The notes: generated from the letters alone by a model not told the origin. Positions 1-8,784 are shown, counted from the first letter of the stretch. The stretch: 29,880 nucleotides of DNA from JBFWQM01 sp050249455 (GCA_050249455.1 JBFWQM010000030.1:1-29880); one strand, 5' to 3'. Numbers and translations are program-made.

Positions 1-30
1 AGGGGGGGGCTTTCCGGGTCGGCAAGTCGA

Positions 31-63
31 AAATAAAAAGGGGCGGGTCTGAGACCCGCCCCT
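31..63 (-). terminator. Intrinsic terminator of the minus-strand transport operon
   Basis: Bases 39-49 and 53-63 form a perfect 11-bp G/C-rich inverted repeat with a 3-base loop. Read on the minus strand, the hairpin is followed directly by a T-rich tract (the complement of the A-rich 31-39). It lies about 30 bases beyond the stop codon of the alpha/beta hydrolase at 92. This is the classic layout of a factor-independent terminator and marks the end of the five-gene minus-strand operon. Confidence 0.9.
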
Positions 64-91
64 ACGCATCATCTCGGCACATCCGGCCGGG

Positions 92-874
92 CTACGCCGC
101 CGCGCCGTTGCCCCAGTTGACGATGAACGCCTCGCCGCGGGCGAAGAAGTCGGTGATCAGCTTGGCGTAGCGCTCCGGCTGGTCGACGTCGAGGGCGTGG
201 GCGGCGTCGTAGACGTAGACCAGGTAGCTCTGCGCCAGCCGCTCCTTCAGGAGATGGACGCTGTCGATCGGGATCACGCCGTCCTTGTTGCCGTAGAGGA
301 TCAGGCTCAGCGCCTTGATGTCCTTCAGGCGCGCGACCAGGTCGCGGTCCATCGTGGTCTCGCCGTGGTAGTGGTGGACCATGGCGCGGTTCTGCGCCAG
401 CACCTCCGCCGGCTTCTGCTCCGGCGGCAGCTTCTCCGGATGCGCGAACATCATCTTGCGCAGCTTCGCCGGGTCGGACACCAGCCCGCCCTTGCCCTCG
501 GGCCGGAAGCCGGCCGGCGCGGCGAGCACGAGCTGCTGCACCTTGTCGGGGTGGCGCGCGGCGAGCCACGTCGCGGTCCAGCCGCCGAACGAGTGGCCGA
601 TCACGTCGCACGGCCCCTTGATCTCGCTCTCGATCAGCTCGGCGGCGAGGTCGGCGAGGTCGGCCATCGACTTCATCTTGTCGTTCTTCGGCGTGCCGTC
701 GAAGCCGGGCAGCACGGGGAGGTACAGCGTGTGCTTCTCGGCGATCCTGTCCAGCGCCGGGGAGAGGCGGACGCCGCCGGCGCTGTGCAGGTAGACGACC
801 GGCCGGCCGCTGCCGCCGACATGGCAGGCGATCGTGCCGCTCTTGAGCTTCAGCTCGGTCCTGGTGAAGGCCAT
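92..874 (-). CDS. Alpha/beta-fold hydrolase
   Basis: A 260-residue serine hydrolase of the alpha/beta fold, without a signal peptide, so probably cytoplasmic. The nucleophile elbow GHSFGG puts the catalytic Ser at about residue 95. The acid is Asp198 in GNKDGVIP and the base is His226 in DAAHALDVDQP, giving a complete triad. The start at 874 (MAFTRTEL) was chosen because the frame upstream of it is the shadow of the LLM gene, whose stop is only 14 bases away. It is the last gene of an operon with an LLM flavin monooxygenase and an ABC importer. From this context it may hydrolyse an ester, lactone or C-C bond made by the monooxygenase. Substrate specificity cannot be read from the sequence. 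Confidence 0.9.
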   Translation of the reverse strand: MAFTRTELKLKSGTIACHVGGSGRPVVYLHSAGGVRLSPALDRIAEKHTLYLPVLPGFDGTPKNDKMKSMADLADLAAELIESEIKGPCDVIGHSFGGWTATWLAARHPDKVQQLVLAAPAGFRPEGKGGLVSDPAKLRKMMFAHPEKLPPEQKPAEVLAQNRAMVHHYHGETTMDRDLVARLKDIKALSLILYGNKDGVIPIDSVHLLKERLAQSYLVYVYDAAHALDVDQPERYAKLITDFFARGEAFIVNWGNGAAA

Positions 875-888
875 CGGACGGTCCTCGT

Positions 889-2016
889 CTACAGGTGACG
901 CACGTGCGGCGCGACGTGGTCGCCCCACAGCTTCATCGACTTGCGCACGATCGGATCGGGGATGTTGCCGATCTTCATGTTGATGTTCATGACCCCGTGG
1001 CCGAGCTCCTTCGACATGCGGGTGATCTGGTCCACCACCATGTCGGGCGTGCCGCACAGCACCATGCCCTTCTCCATGCGCTCCTCGATCGTGGTCTCCT
1101 TGAGGACGGCGCGGCGGTTGGCGATGCGCTTGTTCATCTCCTCGGTGTTCTCGTAGTAGCGGGTCTTCTGCACGACCAGCCGCTGGGCGGTGCGCGGACC
1201 GCCGGCCAGCACGTCGTAGAAGTATTTCAGGCCCTCGGAGAAATAGGCCTTGGCGTCGTCGGCGTTCTCGCTGATGCAGGTGTGGGCGCCGATCAGGATG
1301 TCGTCCGGCCCCGGCTCCCAGCCGTTGGCGCGCGCGGTCTCCTTGTAGACCCGGATCGATTCCTTGGCCGCCTCGAGGTCGGGCAGCATCACCATGCCCA
1401 TGATGGCGCCCCGCTCGGCCGCGAACCGCGCCGATTCAGGATTGGAGGCCGACATCAGGATGCGCGGGTGCGGCTGCTGGTAGGGCCGCGGCCAGATCGA
1501 GACGGCGCGGTACTGGTAGTACTTGCCCTCCCAGCCGAACGGCTCGGTCTCGGTCCAGCACTTGATGATCAGGTCGTGCGCCTCCGCCAGCCGCTCCCAG
1601 CTCTCGTCGGGGTTGATGTTGTAGGCGACGTATTCGTGCGGGATGCCGCGCATGAAGCCGGCGATCAGCCGGCCGCCCGACATGACGTCGAGCATCGCGT
1701 ACTCCTCCGCCACCCGGATCGGGTTGAGCAGGGGCAGCAGGTTGCCGCACATCGCGATGCGGACGTTCTTCGTCTTCTGGATCAGCACCGAGCCGACGAT
1801 GTTGCAGTTCGACATCAGGCCGTAGGGGCTGAAGTGATGCTCGTTGCAGCCGACCCAGTCGAAGCCGCACTCCTCGGCGTACGCCATCGTGTCGATGTAG
1901 TCGCGATACAGCTCGCGGCCCTTCTCCGGCACGAAGTTGCGGTTGGACACCGGCCACTCCTGCTCGGGCTTGTTGTCGGCCGTCCACGGCATCAGGTGGA
2001 AGTAGTTGAACTTCAT
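889..2016 (-). CDS. LLM-class (luciferase-like) flavin-dependent monooxygenase
   Basis: A 375-residue protein of the bacterial luciferase-like monooxygenase family, which uses reduced FMN supplied by a separate reductase. The N-terminal strand FNYFHLMPW, the motif GCNEHHFSPYGLM, the segment EEYAMLDVMSGGRLIAGFMRG and IWPRPYQQPHPRI are typical of family members that attack small organic substrates. Length is normal for the family. It lies 16 bases after the binding-protein gene and 14 bases before the alpha/beta hydrolase, so it is almost certainly cotranscribed with them. A related copy with the same CNEHH..PYGLM motif lies at 12415-13400. No flavin reductase gene is visible in the window. The oxidised substrate is unknown. 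Confidence 0.92.
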   Translation of the reverse strand: MKFNYFHLMPWTADNKPEQEWPVSNRNFVPEKGRELYRDYIDTMAYAEECGFDWVGCNEHHFSPYGLMSNCNIVGSVLIQKTKNVRIAMCGNLLPLLNPIRVAEEYAMLDVMSGGRLIAGFMRGIPHEYVAYNINPDESWERLAEAHDLIIKCWTETEPFGWEGKYYQYRAVSIWPRPYQQPHPRILMSASNPESARFAAERGAIMGMVMLPDLEAAKESIRVYKETARANGWEPGPDDILIGAHTCISENADDAKAYFSEGLKYFYDVLAGGPRTAQRLVVQKTRYYENTEEMNKRIANRRAVLKETTIEERMEKGMVLCGTPDMVVDQITRMSKELGHGVMNINMKIGNIPDPIVRKSMKLWGDHVAPHVRHL

Positions 2017-2032
2017 CTTTCCTCTCCGCGTC

Positions 2033-3085
2033 CTACTTGATGCCCATCAGGCCGCCGTAGGTCGGCAGCTTCTGGGGCAGGATGTCGACCATGAACTGGT
2101 GGTCCACCAGCACGACCTTCTTGCCCTGCGCCAGGCGGTGCAGGTCGGTGCCGGGCGTGGTGACCAGCGAGATGCCCTGGATCTCCGACAGTGCCTTCTG
2201 GCCGTCCAGGGTGGTCGCCCAGTAGGCCCACAGCTTGCCGGTGGCCGGCTTCTTGGCGTCCCTCATCACCCAGAAGCCCCACGGCGTCAGCACCATCGGA
2301 TCGAGGGTGGCGGTCTCGATCGGCGCGCCCTGGCGCTTCAGGAGGATCGCATCGACGCCGAAGCCGACCGCGAACTCGCCGGAGCCGACCCGGTTGCGCA
2401 CGTCCGGGTAGGTCGGCAGGATCTTGAGGTCCTGCTTCTCCATCAGGCCCTTGAGGATGAGCTGCGCGTCCTCGTCGCCGATGCCGTACGACATGTAGAT
2501 GAAGGTGTTGGGCGCGCGCGGGACTGCGATGCGGCCCTTCCACTTCGGGTTGTTGACGAGGTCGTGGTACGTCTTCGGCGCCTCGCTCGGCTTCACCAGG
2601 TCGGTGTTGTAGACGACGGAGGCGAGCGTGCCGTCATGGGCGCGCAGGCCGTTCTTGCCCCAGCGCATCGACTCGTCGAGGCCGAACGCCTTGATCCAGT
2701 CGTACTCGGCGAGAACGCCGCCGCGCTCCAGCGTGCCGGCGATGGCCGAGCCGGTCCAGAAGATGTCGATGCCGCTCTCGGCGCCCATCTTCATGCTCTG
2801 CACCACCTCGGTCGCCTTCTGCGGGTGCAGGCCGCTGATCATCGTCAGCTTGATCGGCACGCCGTAGAAGGCGCTGATGCGCTTGTTGAACTCGCCGACC
2901 TGCTGCGGGTTGAGCGTCTGGCCGTAGACGGTCGCCGTGAAGCCTTCCGCCTTGGCCGCCGGCATCAGGGCCGCGACGCCTTCGGGCAACTTCGCGGCCG
3001 TTCCCTGCGCCGCCGCCGACCCGGCGAACAAGGCCGCCGCCGCCGCGGCGGCGAGCTTCAGTCCGTGGAGCCACCTTCGGTTCAT
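2033..3085 (-). CDS. ABC transporter periplasmic substrate-binding protein (Fe3+/spermidine/thiamine-like type)
   Basis: A 350-residue extracellular solute-binding protein. The N-terminus (MNRRWLHGLK, an Ala-rich hydrophobic stretch, then SAAAQG) is a good Sec signal peptide. The mature part has the FutA/SBP_bac_6-like pattern, with IDIFWTGSAIAGTLERGGVLAEYD and the hinge-region segment ASVVYNTDLVKPSEAPKTYHDL. An ATG at 3109 in the same frame would add eight residues, but GGGAGA lies just before the ATG at 3085 and the signal peptide begins there, so 3085 is preferred. Its partners are the fused permease (stop at 3114) and the ATPase further upstream. Families like this carry ferric iron, polyamines, phosphonates or organic anions. 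The LLM and hydrolase neighbours make an organic substrate more likely than iron, but this is inference. Confidence 0.9.
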   Translation of the reverse strand: MNRRWLHGLKLAAAAAAALFAGSAAAQGTAAKLPEGVAALMPAAKAEGFTATVYGQTLNPQQVGEFNKRISAFYGVPIKLTMISGLHPQKATEVVQSMKMGAESGIDIFWTGSAIAGTLERGGVLAEYDWIKAFGLDESMRWGKNGLRAHDGTLASVVYNTDLVKPSEAPKTYHDLVNNPKWKGRIAVPRAPNTFIYMSYGIGDEDAQLILKGLMEKQDLKILPTYPDVRNRVGSGEFAVGFGVDAILLKRQGAPIETATLDPMVLTPWGFWVMRDAKKPATGKLWAYWATTLDGQKALSEIQGISLVTTPGTDLHRLAQGKKVVLVDHQFMVDILPQKLPTYGGLMGIK

Positions 3086-3113
3086 GCCGCTTCTCCCTGC
3101 GGTTGTCATGCTT

Positions 3114-4874
3114 TCACGCCTGCGCCGGACCGACCGCCGGGCGCCGTGTCCAGCGGAACGGCGAGCGGCGGCGCGCGGTCGCCGCGGTCACGCCGCGGTC
3201 GCCGACGCCGCTCAGCCGCCGCGCGACGAACACCAGGGCCAGCAGGATGGCGATCATATAGAGGCCGACCGCCGCCGCGGCGCCGAAATTGCCGTTGGTC
3301 TGCAGGTCGAAGATCAGGGTCGAGACCAGCGGCGCGTGCCCGGTGTTGATCATCAGCGGCAAGGTCAGCTCGCGCGCCGACAGCATGCCGACCATGATCG
3401 CGGCGTAGAACAGGGCCGGCGCCACGATCGGCAGGAACACCTTGCGGAACGCGACGAACGGCGACACGCCGGAGGCATAGGCCGCCTCGTCGAGCTCGGC
3501 GTGGATCTGCAGCGCCGCGCCGTTCACGGTCCGGGTGCAGAACGCCAGCATGCGCGTGCTCATGGCGATCGCGATCAGCCAGATCGTGCCGTAGAGCGGC
3601 AGCCACTGGTGCAGCGCGATGCCGGCCATCTGGAAGGCCACCGCCGCGACCATGCTGGGCACCGCCGGCGACAGGAAGACGACGGCGTCGACCCAGCGCG
3701 CGACGCGGGTGCGGCTGCGCGTGACCACCCAGGAGACGGTGGCGCTCCAAACCAGCGCCAGCCCGACCGAGGTCCCCATGACGATCATCGTGTTGCCCAG
3801 CGGCGTGCCGAGATAGCTCAGCGCGAAGCCGTAGGCCCGGGTGTTGATCGCCGCGACCGCGCGCGCCGACGGCGGCTGCAGGAACGGCACCAGCGACACC
3901 CAGATCAGCGTGACCACCGGGATCACGAACGCCAGCAGCAGCCAGAAGCCGACGAAGCCCAGCGCCGGCCATTTCCAGCCGCCGAGCCGGATCGGGTCGC
4001 TGTGGCGCGCCTTGCCGCGCAGCACCGCGTATCGGTTGGATTCGCGCAGGAAGCGCACGTAGAACGCGATGGCGATGCCCGACAGCACGAACATCACCAT
4101 GCCGACCGCGCCGGCGAAGCCGTAGTCGGGGACGTCGGTGACGGGATGGGTGGCGTCATAGATCCACAGGCTCAGCACCTCGATCCGGCCGGGCATGCCG
4201 ATCAGGCCGACGAAGTCGAAGACCTCGATCGCAACCACGAAGAAGAACATGGTCGCGGCGATCACGCCGGGGGCGAGCAGCGGCATCACGATGCGCCGGA
4301 TGGCGCGGCCGCGCGACACGCCCGACACCCACGCCGCCTCTTCCAGCGTCGCGTCCATGTTCTGGAACGCCGGCAGGACCATGAACACGCAGGCCGGCAC
4401 CAGCACGACGCCCTGCAGGAAGCAGATCCAGTCGAGGCCGTAGATATTGGCGACCGGCGTCGAGTCGATGCCGGTGGCGCCGAACATCTTGTTGACGATC
4501 CCCGACGTCGGGTTGAACAGCCAGACATAGGACATCGCGGTGATGAAGCCGGGGATCGCGAGCTTGGCGGTGAGCAGCGTCATGATCGCCGTCTTCCACG
4601 GCAGGTCGGACCGCGCGATCAGCCAGGCGATCGGCACGCTGAACCCGAGCATGATGACGACGGTGCCGGCGCCCTGGGCCAGCGTGCGCAGGAGCACCGG
4701 CGGCAGGTCGGAATCGCCGAGCAGCCGGACATAGTTGGTGGCGGTCAGAACGCCGAAGTCGGCCTTGAGGCTGAAGCTCGCCAGGATGTTGCCGAGCAGC
4801 GATATCAGCACCATGCACAGCGCGAAGAACGCCAGCGCATAGACGATCCAGATCGCAGGAATCCTAAAGCGCAT
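3114..4874 (-). CDS. ABC transporter permease, two fused membrane domains (FbpB-like)
   Basis: A 586-residue inner-membrane protein with two binding-protein-dependent transport domains in one chain, as in FbpB/SfuB iron permeases. Many hydrophobic helices are visible. There are two EAA loops, which contact the ATPase: EEAAWVSGVSRG...MPLLAPG at about residues 178-203 and DEAAYASGVSPF...LPIVAP at about 462-486. The start at 4874 (MRFRIPAIW) follows the family pattern and overlaps the end of the ATPase gene by 11 bases, which suggests translational coupling. The downstream gene is its periplasmic binding protein. Because both halves are in one chain, no second permease is needed. Confidence 0.92.
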   Translation of the reverse strand: MRFRIPAIWIVYALAFFALCMVLISLLGNILASFSLKADFGVLTATNYVRLLGDSDLPPVLLRTLAQGAGTVVIMLGFSVPIAWLIARSDLPWKTAIMTLLTAKLAIPGFITAMSYVWLFNPTSGIVNKMFGATGIDSTPVANIYGLDWICFLQGVVLVPACVFMVLPAFQNMDATLEEAAWVSGVSRGRAIRRIVMPLLAPGVIAATMFFFVVAIEVFDFVGLIGMPGRIEVLSLWIYDATHPVTDVPDYGFAGAVGMVMFVLSGIAIAFYVRFLRESNRYAVLRGKARHSDPIRLGGWKWPALGFVGFWLLLAFVIPVVTLIWVSLVPFLQPPSARAVAAINTRAYGFALSYLGTPLGNTMIVMGTSVGLALVWSATVSWVVTRSRTRVARWVDAVVFLSPAVPSMVAAVAFQMAGIALHQWLPLYGTIWLIAIAMSTRMLAFCTRTVNGAALQIHAELDEAAYASGVSPFVAFRKVFLPIVAPALFYAAIMVGMLSARELTLPLMINTGHAPLVSTLIFDLQTNGNFGAAAAVGLYMIAILLALVFVARRLSGVGDRGVTAATARRRSPFRWTRRPAVGPAQA

Positions 4875-6021
4875 GGGCGGCCGCCGGGCCCAGCTCGTCC
4901 TCGCCGGCATAGGGCCCTGCGTCGGCCTGGGCTGGCAGCACCGCCACGCAGTGCTCCGGCGGCGCGGCGAGGCGCACCCGCGCGCCCTTGGCAAGCTCGA
5001 GGCTGTGGTGGGCGCGGAAGGAGACGACGCTGGCGCCGATGCGCACCGAATAGATCGTCGCCTCGCCGACGAAGCGGGCCTGCACGACCTCGCCCTCGAC
5101 CACGTTTCCGCCGGCCGGCGCCGTGTCGGCCGGCACGAGATCCTCCGGCCGCATGCCGAGGTAGCACGACGCGCCGGGCACGGCGGCGCCGTTGGTGGCG
5201 CGCGCGCGCATCCGTCCGGCCGCCGTGTCCAGCAGCGCGAAGCCGTCGGCGTTGCCGGTGACGGTCGCCGGCAGGAAGCCCATCTCGCCGATGAAGCGGG
5301 CGACGAACTCGTCGTGCGGCAGGCGGTAGACGTCGCGCGGCGTGCCGGCCTGGACGATCGCGCCGCGGTCCATCACCGCGATGCGGTCGCCGATCTCCAT
5401 CGCCTCGGCCTGGTTGTGCGTGACGTAGATGGTGGTCAGGTCGAGCCGGTGCATCAGCTCCTTGAGCTGTGTGCGCAGCCGGATCTGCAGCTTGTAGTCG
5501 AGGTTCGACAGCGGCTCGTCCATCAGCAGGATCTTCGGCCGCAGCGCCAGCGCGCGGGCCAGCGCGACGCGCTGCTGCTGGCCGCCGGACAAGGTGGTGA
5601 CTGGCCGGTCCGCCATGTCGGAGAGGGCGAGCAGGTCCAGCACTTCCGCCACCCGCGTGCGCACCTGCTCGGGCGGCAGGCGGCGCACGCCCTCGCGCAG
5701 CGGGAAGGCGACGTTCTCGTGCACGTTCATGTGCGGCCAGACCGCATAGGATTGGAACACCATCGCGATGGCGCGGCGCTCCGGCGGCACGAACAGGCGG
5801 CGCGCGGCGTCGAAGACCGGCTCGCCGTCGATGCTGATCTGCCCGCCGTCCGGCCGCTCCAGCCCGGCGATCGAGCGCAGCATCGTGGTCTTGCCGCAGC
5901 CGGACGGGCCGAGCAGGACGAAGAATTCGCCCTGGGCGACGTCCACGTCGACGTTGCGCGCCGCGGCGACCCGAAGGTCGCGCATCATGAATGTCTTGTT
6001 CAGGCCCCGGATCTGAAGCAC
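4864..6021 (-). CDS. ABC transporter ATP-binding protein (PotA/FbpC-like)
   Basis: A 385-residue nucleotide-binding subunit that powers the import system. Walker A is GPSGCGKTT (residues 38-46), the Q-loop is MVFQSYAVWPHMNVHENV with Gln90, the signature is LSGGQQQRVALARAL (144-158), and Walker B is ILLMDEPLSNLD (164-175). The H-loop TIYVTHNQAEAM is intact. The C-terminal third resembles a TOBE domain, as in PotA, FbpC and UgpC. The start codon is GTG at 6021, preceded by GGGAGA on the minus strand. It is the first gene of the minus-strand operon and diverges from the ribose-type system at 6190, with 168 bases between. Specificity is unknown. Confidence 0.93.
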   Translation of the reverse strand: MLQIRGLNKTFMMRDLRVAAARNVDVDVAQGEFFVLLGPSGCGKTTMLRSIAGLERPDGGQISIDGEPVFDAARRLFVPPERRAIAMVFQSYAVWPHMNVHENVAFPLREGVRRLPPEQVRTRVAEVLDLLALSDMADRPVTTLSGGQQQRVALARALALRPKILLMDEPLSNLDYKLQIRLRTQLKELMHRLDLTTIYVTHNQAEAMEIGDRIAVMDRGAIVQAGTPRDVYRLPHDEFVARFIGEMGFLPATVTGNADGFALLDTAAGRMRARATNGAAVPGASCYLGMRPEDLVPADTAPAGGNVVEGEVVQARFVGEATIYSVRIGASVVSFRAHHSLELAKGARVRLAAPPEHCVAVLPAQADAGPYAGEDELGPAAAHAL

Positions 6022-6126
6022 GGGCTCTCCCTGTACCGGCAGCGTGATTCGCTATCTAACGGTTGGCCGCAGGATAAACCCGGCGCGACGCGCATGGCTA
6101 GGGTCAAAGTTCCGGGCCGGGCGCTC

Positions 6127-6154
6127 TTGTTGCTGCGGCCCCGGGGCGTATAAT
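6127..6154 (+). promoter_or_regulatory. Sigma70-type promoter of the ribose-type ABC operon
   Basis: TTGTTG (6127-6132) and a perfect TATAAT (6149-6154) are separated by 16 bases. This stands out against the very GC-rich background. The spacer contains the palindrome GCCCCGGGGC. Transcription would start near 6161, giving a leader of about 30 bases. A strong ribosome binding site GGGGAGG (6178-6184) precedes the ATG at 6190. I could not find an equally convincing promoter for the divergent minus-strand operon in 6022-6126. Confidence 0.75.
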
Positions 6155-6189
6155 CGGGGCCAAGAAGACAAGAACCAGGGGAGGTTCCT

Positions 6190-7170
6190 ATGGGCAGGCT
6201 TCTCGGCATTGTCGTGGCGTGCGTAGGTCTGATCTTCATGGGCGCCGGCACCGCCGCGGCATCGCCGCAGGGCAAGCGGATCGCCCACCTCACCACCGCG
6301 ATCCAGCATCCTTTCGTCGCCGCGCTGTCCAAGGCGCTAACGGCCCGCGCCAAGGAATTGGGGATGGAAGTGACGACGTTCACGACCCCGTTCGATGCGG
6401 CGCTGCAGGCGCAGCAGCTTGATGACGCGATCGCGCAGAAATACGACATGATCGCGCTGCTCGCCGCCTCGGAGCAGGCGATCATCCCGCCGATGACGCG
6501 CGCCAAGCGCGCCGGGGTGCCGGTGATGATCGTCAACTCGCCGCCTAAGGAGGGCGCCGAGGACCTCTACATCTCGTTCATCGGCGAGGATCACCTGCTG
6601 CTCGGCCGCATCATCGGCGAGACCCTGCTGAAGGGCTTCGCCGAGGGCGGGCGCGACGGCGGCAAGGTGGCGCTGGTCACCGGCTCGCTGCACGAGGGCG
6701 TGGCGCCGTTCCGCGTCGCCGGCTTCAAGGAGGCGCTGGCCAAGAACCCCAAGGTCGAGATCGTGGCGACGGAGGACGCCAAGTGGGACACCGCGACCAG
6801 CGAACGCGTCGCCGGCCAGCTCATCGCCCGCTTCTCCCCGCGCGGCGGCATCGATGCGTTCTACGGCATGGCCGACAATCAGGCGGTCGCGATCATCCAG
6901 GCGCTGGAGAACGCCGGCCTGAAGCCGGGCGTGAAGAAGGGCGAGGTTCTGGTAGTCGGCAGCAACTGCCTCAAGTCGGGCATCGAGATGATCAAGGCTG
7001 GCAAGCAGTATGCCACCGGCACGCAGATCCCGACCCGCACCGGCATCCGCTCCGCGGAAGCGATCGCCGACTACTTCAACGGCAAGACGCTGCCCAAGAA
7101 GATCGTGCTGCCGGTGGAGGCGGTCACTCGCGCCAACGTGGCGCAGTGGGAAGGCCCGTGCACGTTCTGA
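6190..7170 (+). CDS. Ribose/sugar-type ABC transporter periplasmic binding protein
   Basis: A 326-residue periplasmic binding protein of the RbsB/LacI-like group. The N-terminal 25 or so residues (MGRLLGIVVACVGLIFMGAG..AAA) form a signal peptide. The mature protein shows the typical first-lobe pattern: HLTTAIQHPFVAALSKAL, then QLDDAIAQKYDMIALLAAS, then IPPMTRAKRAGVPVMIVNS. The later EDLYISFIGEDHLLLGRIIGE and the second-lobe GMADNQAVAIIQALENAG also fit. It is the first gene of the plus-strand operon, behind a strong promoter and ribosome binding site. The family also binds non-sugar ligands (autoinducer-2, inositol, purines, amides), and the downstream amide-hydrolase-like genes favour such a ligand. 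That last point is inference. Confidence 0.92.
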   Translation: MGRLLGIVVACVGLIFMGAGTAAASPQGKRIAHLTTAIQHPFVAALSKALTARAKELGMEVTTFTTPFDAALQAQQLDDAIAQKYDMIALLAASEQAIIPPMTRAKRAGVPVMIVNSPPKEGAEDLYISFIGEDHLLLGRIIGETLLKGFAEGGRDGGKVALVTGSLHEGVAPFRVAGFKEALAKNPKVEIVATEDAKWDTATSERVAGQLIARFSPRGGIDAFYGMADNQAVAIIQALENAGLKPGVKKGEVLVVGSNCLKSGIEMIKAGKQYATGTQIPTRTGIRSAEAIADYFNGKTLPKKIVLPVEAVTRANVAQWEGPCTF

Positions 7171-7183
7171 GGCCGTGAGCCTG

Positions 7184-7209
7184 CGCGGCGGGGCTATCGT
7201 TCCGCCGCG
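7184..7209 (+). other. Intercistronic RNA hairpin between binding-protein and ATPase genes
   Basis: CGCGGCGG (7184-7191) and CCGCCGCG (7202-7209) form a perfect 8-bp stem with a 10-base loop, 14 bases after the stop codon of the binding protein. No T-tract follows, so full termination is unlikely. In binding-protein-dependent operons such hairpins often protect the upstream message and keep binding protein in excess over the membrane parts. That role here is inference. Confidence 0.5.
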
Positions 7210-7278
7210 TCCGCGGCCCGCCGCGTTGCGGCGCGCGGCGCGCCGGGCCCGGCGGCATTTCGCATTGCGCAGCGTGCC

Positions 7279-8784
7279 ATGACCGAAGTCCTCTCCATCG
7301 AGAATGTGTCCAAGTCGTTCGGGCCGATCGCGGCGCTGTCGGACGTGTCGCTGCGCTTGGGCCGCGGCGAGGTCCGGGCCATTTGCGGCGAGAACGGGGC
7401 GGGCAAGAGCACGCTGGTCAAGCTGCTGATGGGCATCTACCGGCCCGACGGCGGGAGCATCCTGGTCGACGGCGCGACGCGCGAGGTGCGCAATCCGCAG
7501 CAGGCGCAGGCGCTCGGCCTCGCGCTGGTGGCTCAGGAGCTCAGCCTGGCGCCGCATCTCTCGGTGCTGGACAACATCTGGCTCGGCGCGGCGGAGGTGC
7601 CGTTCTTCCACCGGCGCGCCGAGCTGCGCGCCCGCGCGCAGCGAGCACTGGAAACGGTCGGGCTGAACCGCGTCGGGCTCGACGTCCCGGTCGGTGCGCT
7701 CGCCATCGGCCAGCGCCAGCTGGTGGAGATCGCGCGGCTGCTGGCGCGCGACGCGCGGGTGCTCATCCTGGACGAGCCGACCGCGACCCTGTCCGACGTC
7801 GAGATCGAGCGCATCTTCGGCGCATTGCGCCGGCTCAAGGCCGAGGGACGCTCGGTCATCTACATCACCCACCGGCTGGGCGAGGTGTTCGACATCTGCG
7901 ATTCTGTGACGGTGCTGCGCAACGGCCGCCACGTCGCCACCCGCGCGGTGGCCGAGATCGACCGCGATGCGCTGATCGAGATGATGCTCGGCCGTGCCTT
8001 CGCCGACATGTACCCCGACCGCGCCGCCGCGTCGGGCGACGCGCTGGCGACCGTGGCGGACCTGTGCGTGCCCGGCGCGGTGGACGGCTTTTCGATGACC
8101 GCCCCGCGCGGGCGCATCGTGTGCATCGCGGGCCAGCTCGGCTCCGGCGCCGCCGCAGCGGTGCGCGCGATCGCCGGTCTGGTGCCGGAGGCGACCGGCC
8201 GGGTCACGGTCGGCGGCCGTCCGCTGCGGCTGGGCTCGGTCCCGGCCGCGCTCGCCGCCAACGTCCAGTTCGTGTCGGAGGACCGGGCGGAGGAGGGGCT
8301 CTTCCTGCACCTCAAGGTGCTCGACAACCTGATCGCGACCCGGCTGGGCGCCCATGCCCGCGCGGGCGTGCTGGCATGGCCGGCGCTGCGCGCGGTCGCC
8401 GCGCGCCTGGCCGAGCGGGTGCGGGTCGACCGCCGGCGGATCCGCTCGCGCGCCGACGAGCTGAGCGGCGGCAACCAGCAGAAGCTGTTGTTCGGCCGCG
8501 CGCTGGAGCGCGGCGAGGCGGGGCTCCTGCTGATGAACGAGCCGACCCGCGGCGTGGACGTCGGCGCCCGCGCCGAAATCTACCGCCTGATGCGCGAGTT
8601 CTGCGCCCACGGCCACGCCTTGGTGATGACCTCCTCCGACCTCGAGGAGATCGTCGGCGTCGCCGACGTGGTGGTGACGATGTACCGCGGCCGCACGGTC
8701 GACGTCTACGCCGGGGCGGAGATCGACCAGAACCGCATCCTGGCCGACATCACCCACCCGCGTATGGCGGGGGCGGCGGCATGA
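7279..8784 (+). CDS. Ribose-type ABC transporter ATP-binding protein, two nucleotide-binding domains
   Basis: A 501-residue double ATPase of the RbsA/MglA/XylG group. The first domain has Walker A GENGAGKST (37-45), the relaxed signature LAIGQRQLVEIARLL, Walker B VLILDEPTATL and the H-loop VIYITHRLGE. The second domain has the degenerate P-loop usual in this group (AGQLGSGAAAAV), the signature LSGGNQQKLLFGRAL, and LLLMNEPTRGVDVGARAEIY. In that last motif Asn stands where the Walker B Asp is usual, just before the catalytic-position Glu. The stop codon overlaps the next ATG as ATGA (8781-8784), so translation is coupled to the first permease. The ribosome binding site is weak, and the 108-base gap before it holds a hairpin. 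Confidence 0.93.
   Translation: MTEVLSIENVSKSFGPIAALSDVSLRLGRGEVRAICGENGAGKSTLVKLLMGIYRPDGGSILVDGATREVRNPQQAQALGLALVAQELSLAPHLSVLDNIWLGAAEVPFFHRRAELRARAQRALETVGLNRVGLDVPVGALAIGQRQLVEIARLLARDARVLILDEPTATLSDVEIERIFGALRRLKAEGRSVIYITHRLGEVFDICDSVTVLRNGRHVATRAVAEIDRDALIEMMLGRAFADMYPDRAAASGDALATVADLCVPGAVDGFSMTAPRGRIVCIAGQLGSGAAAAVRAIAGLVPEATGRVTVGGRPLRLGSVPAALAANVQFVSEDRAEEGLFLHLKVLDNLIATRLGAHARAGVLAWPALRAVAARLAERVRVDRRRIRSRADELSGGNQQKLLFGRALERGEAGLLLMNEPTRGVDVGARAEIYRLMREFCAHGHALVMTSSDLEEIVGVADVVVTMYRGRTVDVYAGAEIDQNRILADITHPRMAGAAA

Noticed and set aside
3086..3109. Start of the minus-strand binding protein eight residues further upstream
   Set aside because: The signal peptide begins at the ATG at 3085, which has GGGAGA at good spacing. 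The upstream ATG adds residues that would precede a normal signal peptide.
2937..5261. Long plus-strand open frame of 774 codons over the ABC transporter genes
   Set aside because: It is a low-complexity Arg/His/Asp-rich shadow of the well-recognised minus-strand permease and ATPase genes, caused by the high G/C third positions.
6337..8757. Long minus-strand open frame of about 800 codons
   Set aside because: It overlaps the clear binding-protein and ATPase genes on the plus strand and shows no family similarity, so it is a shadow.
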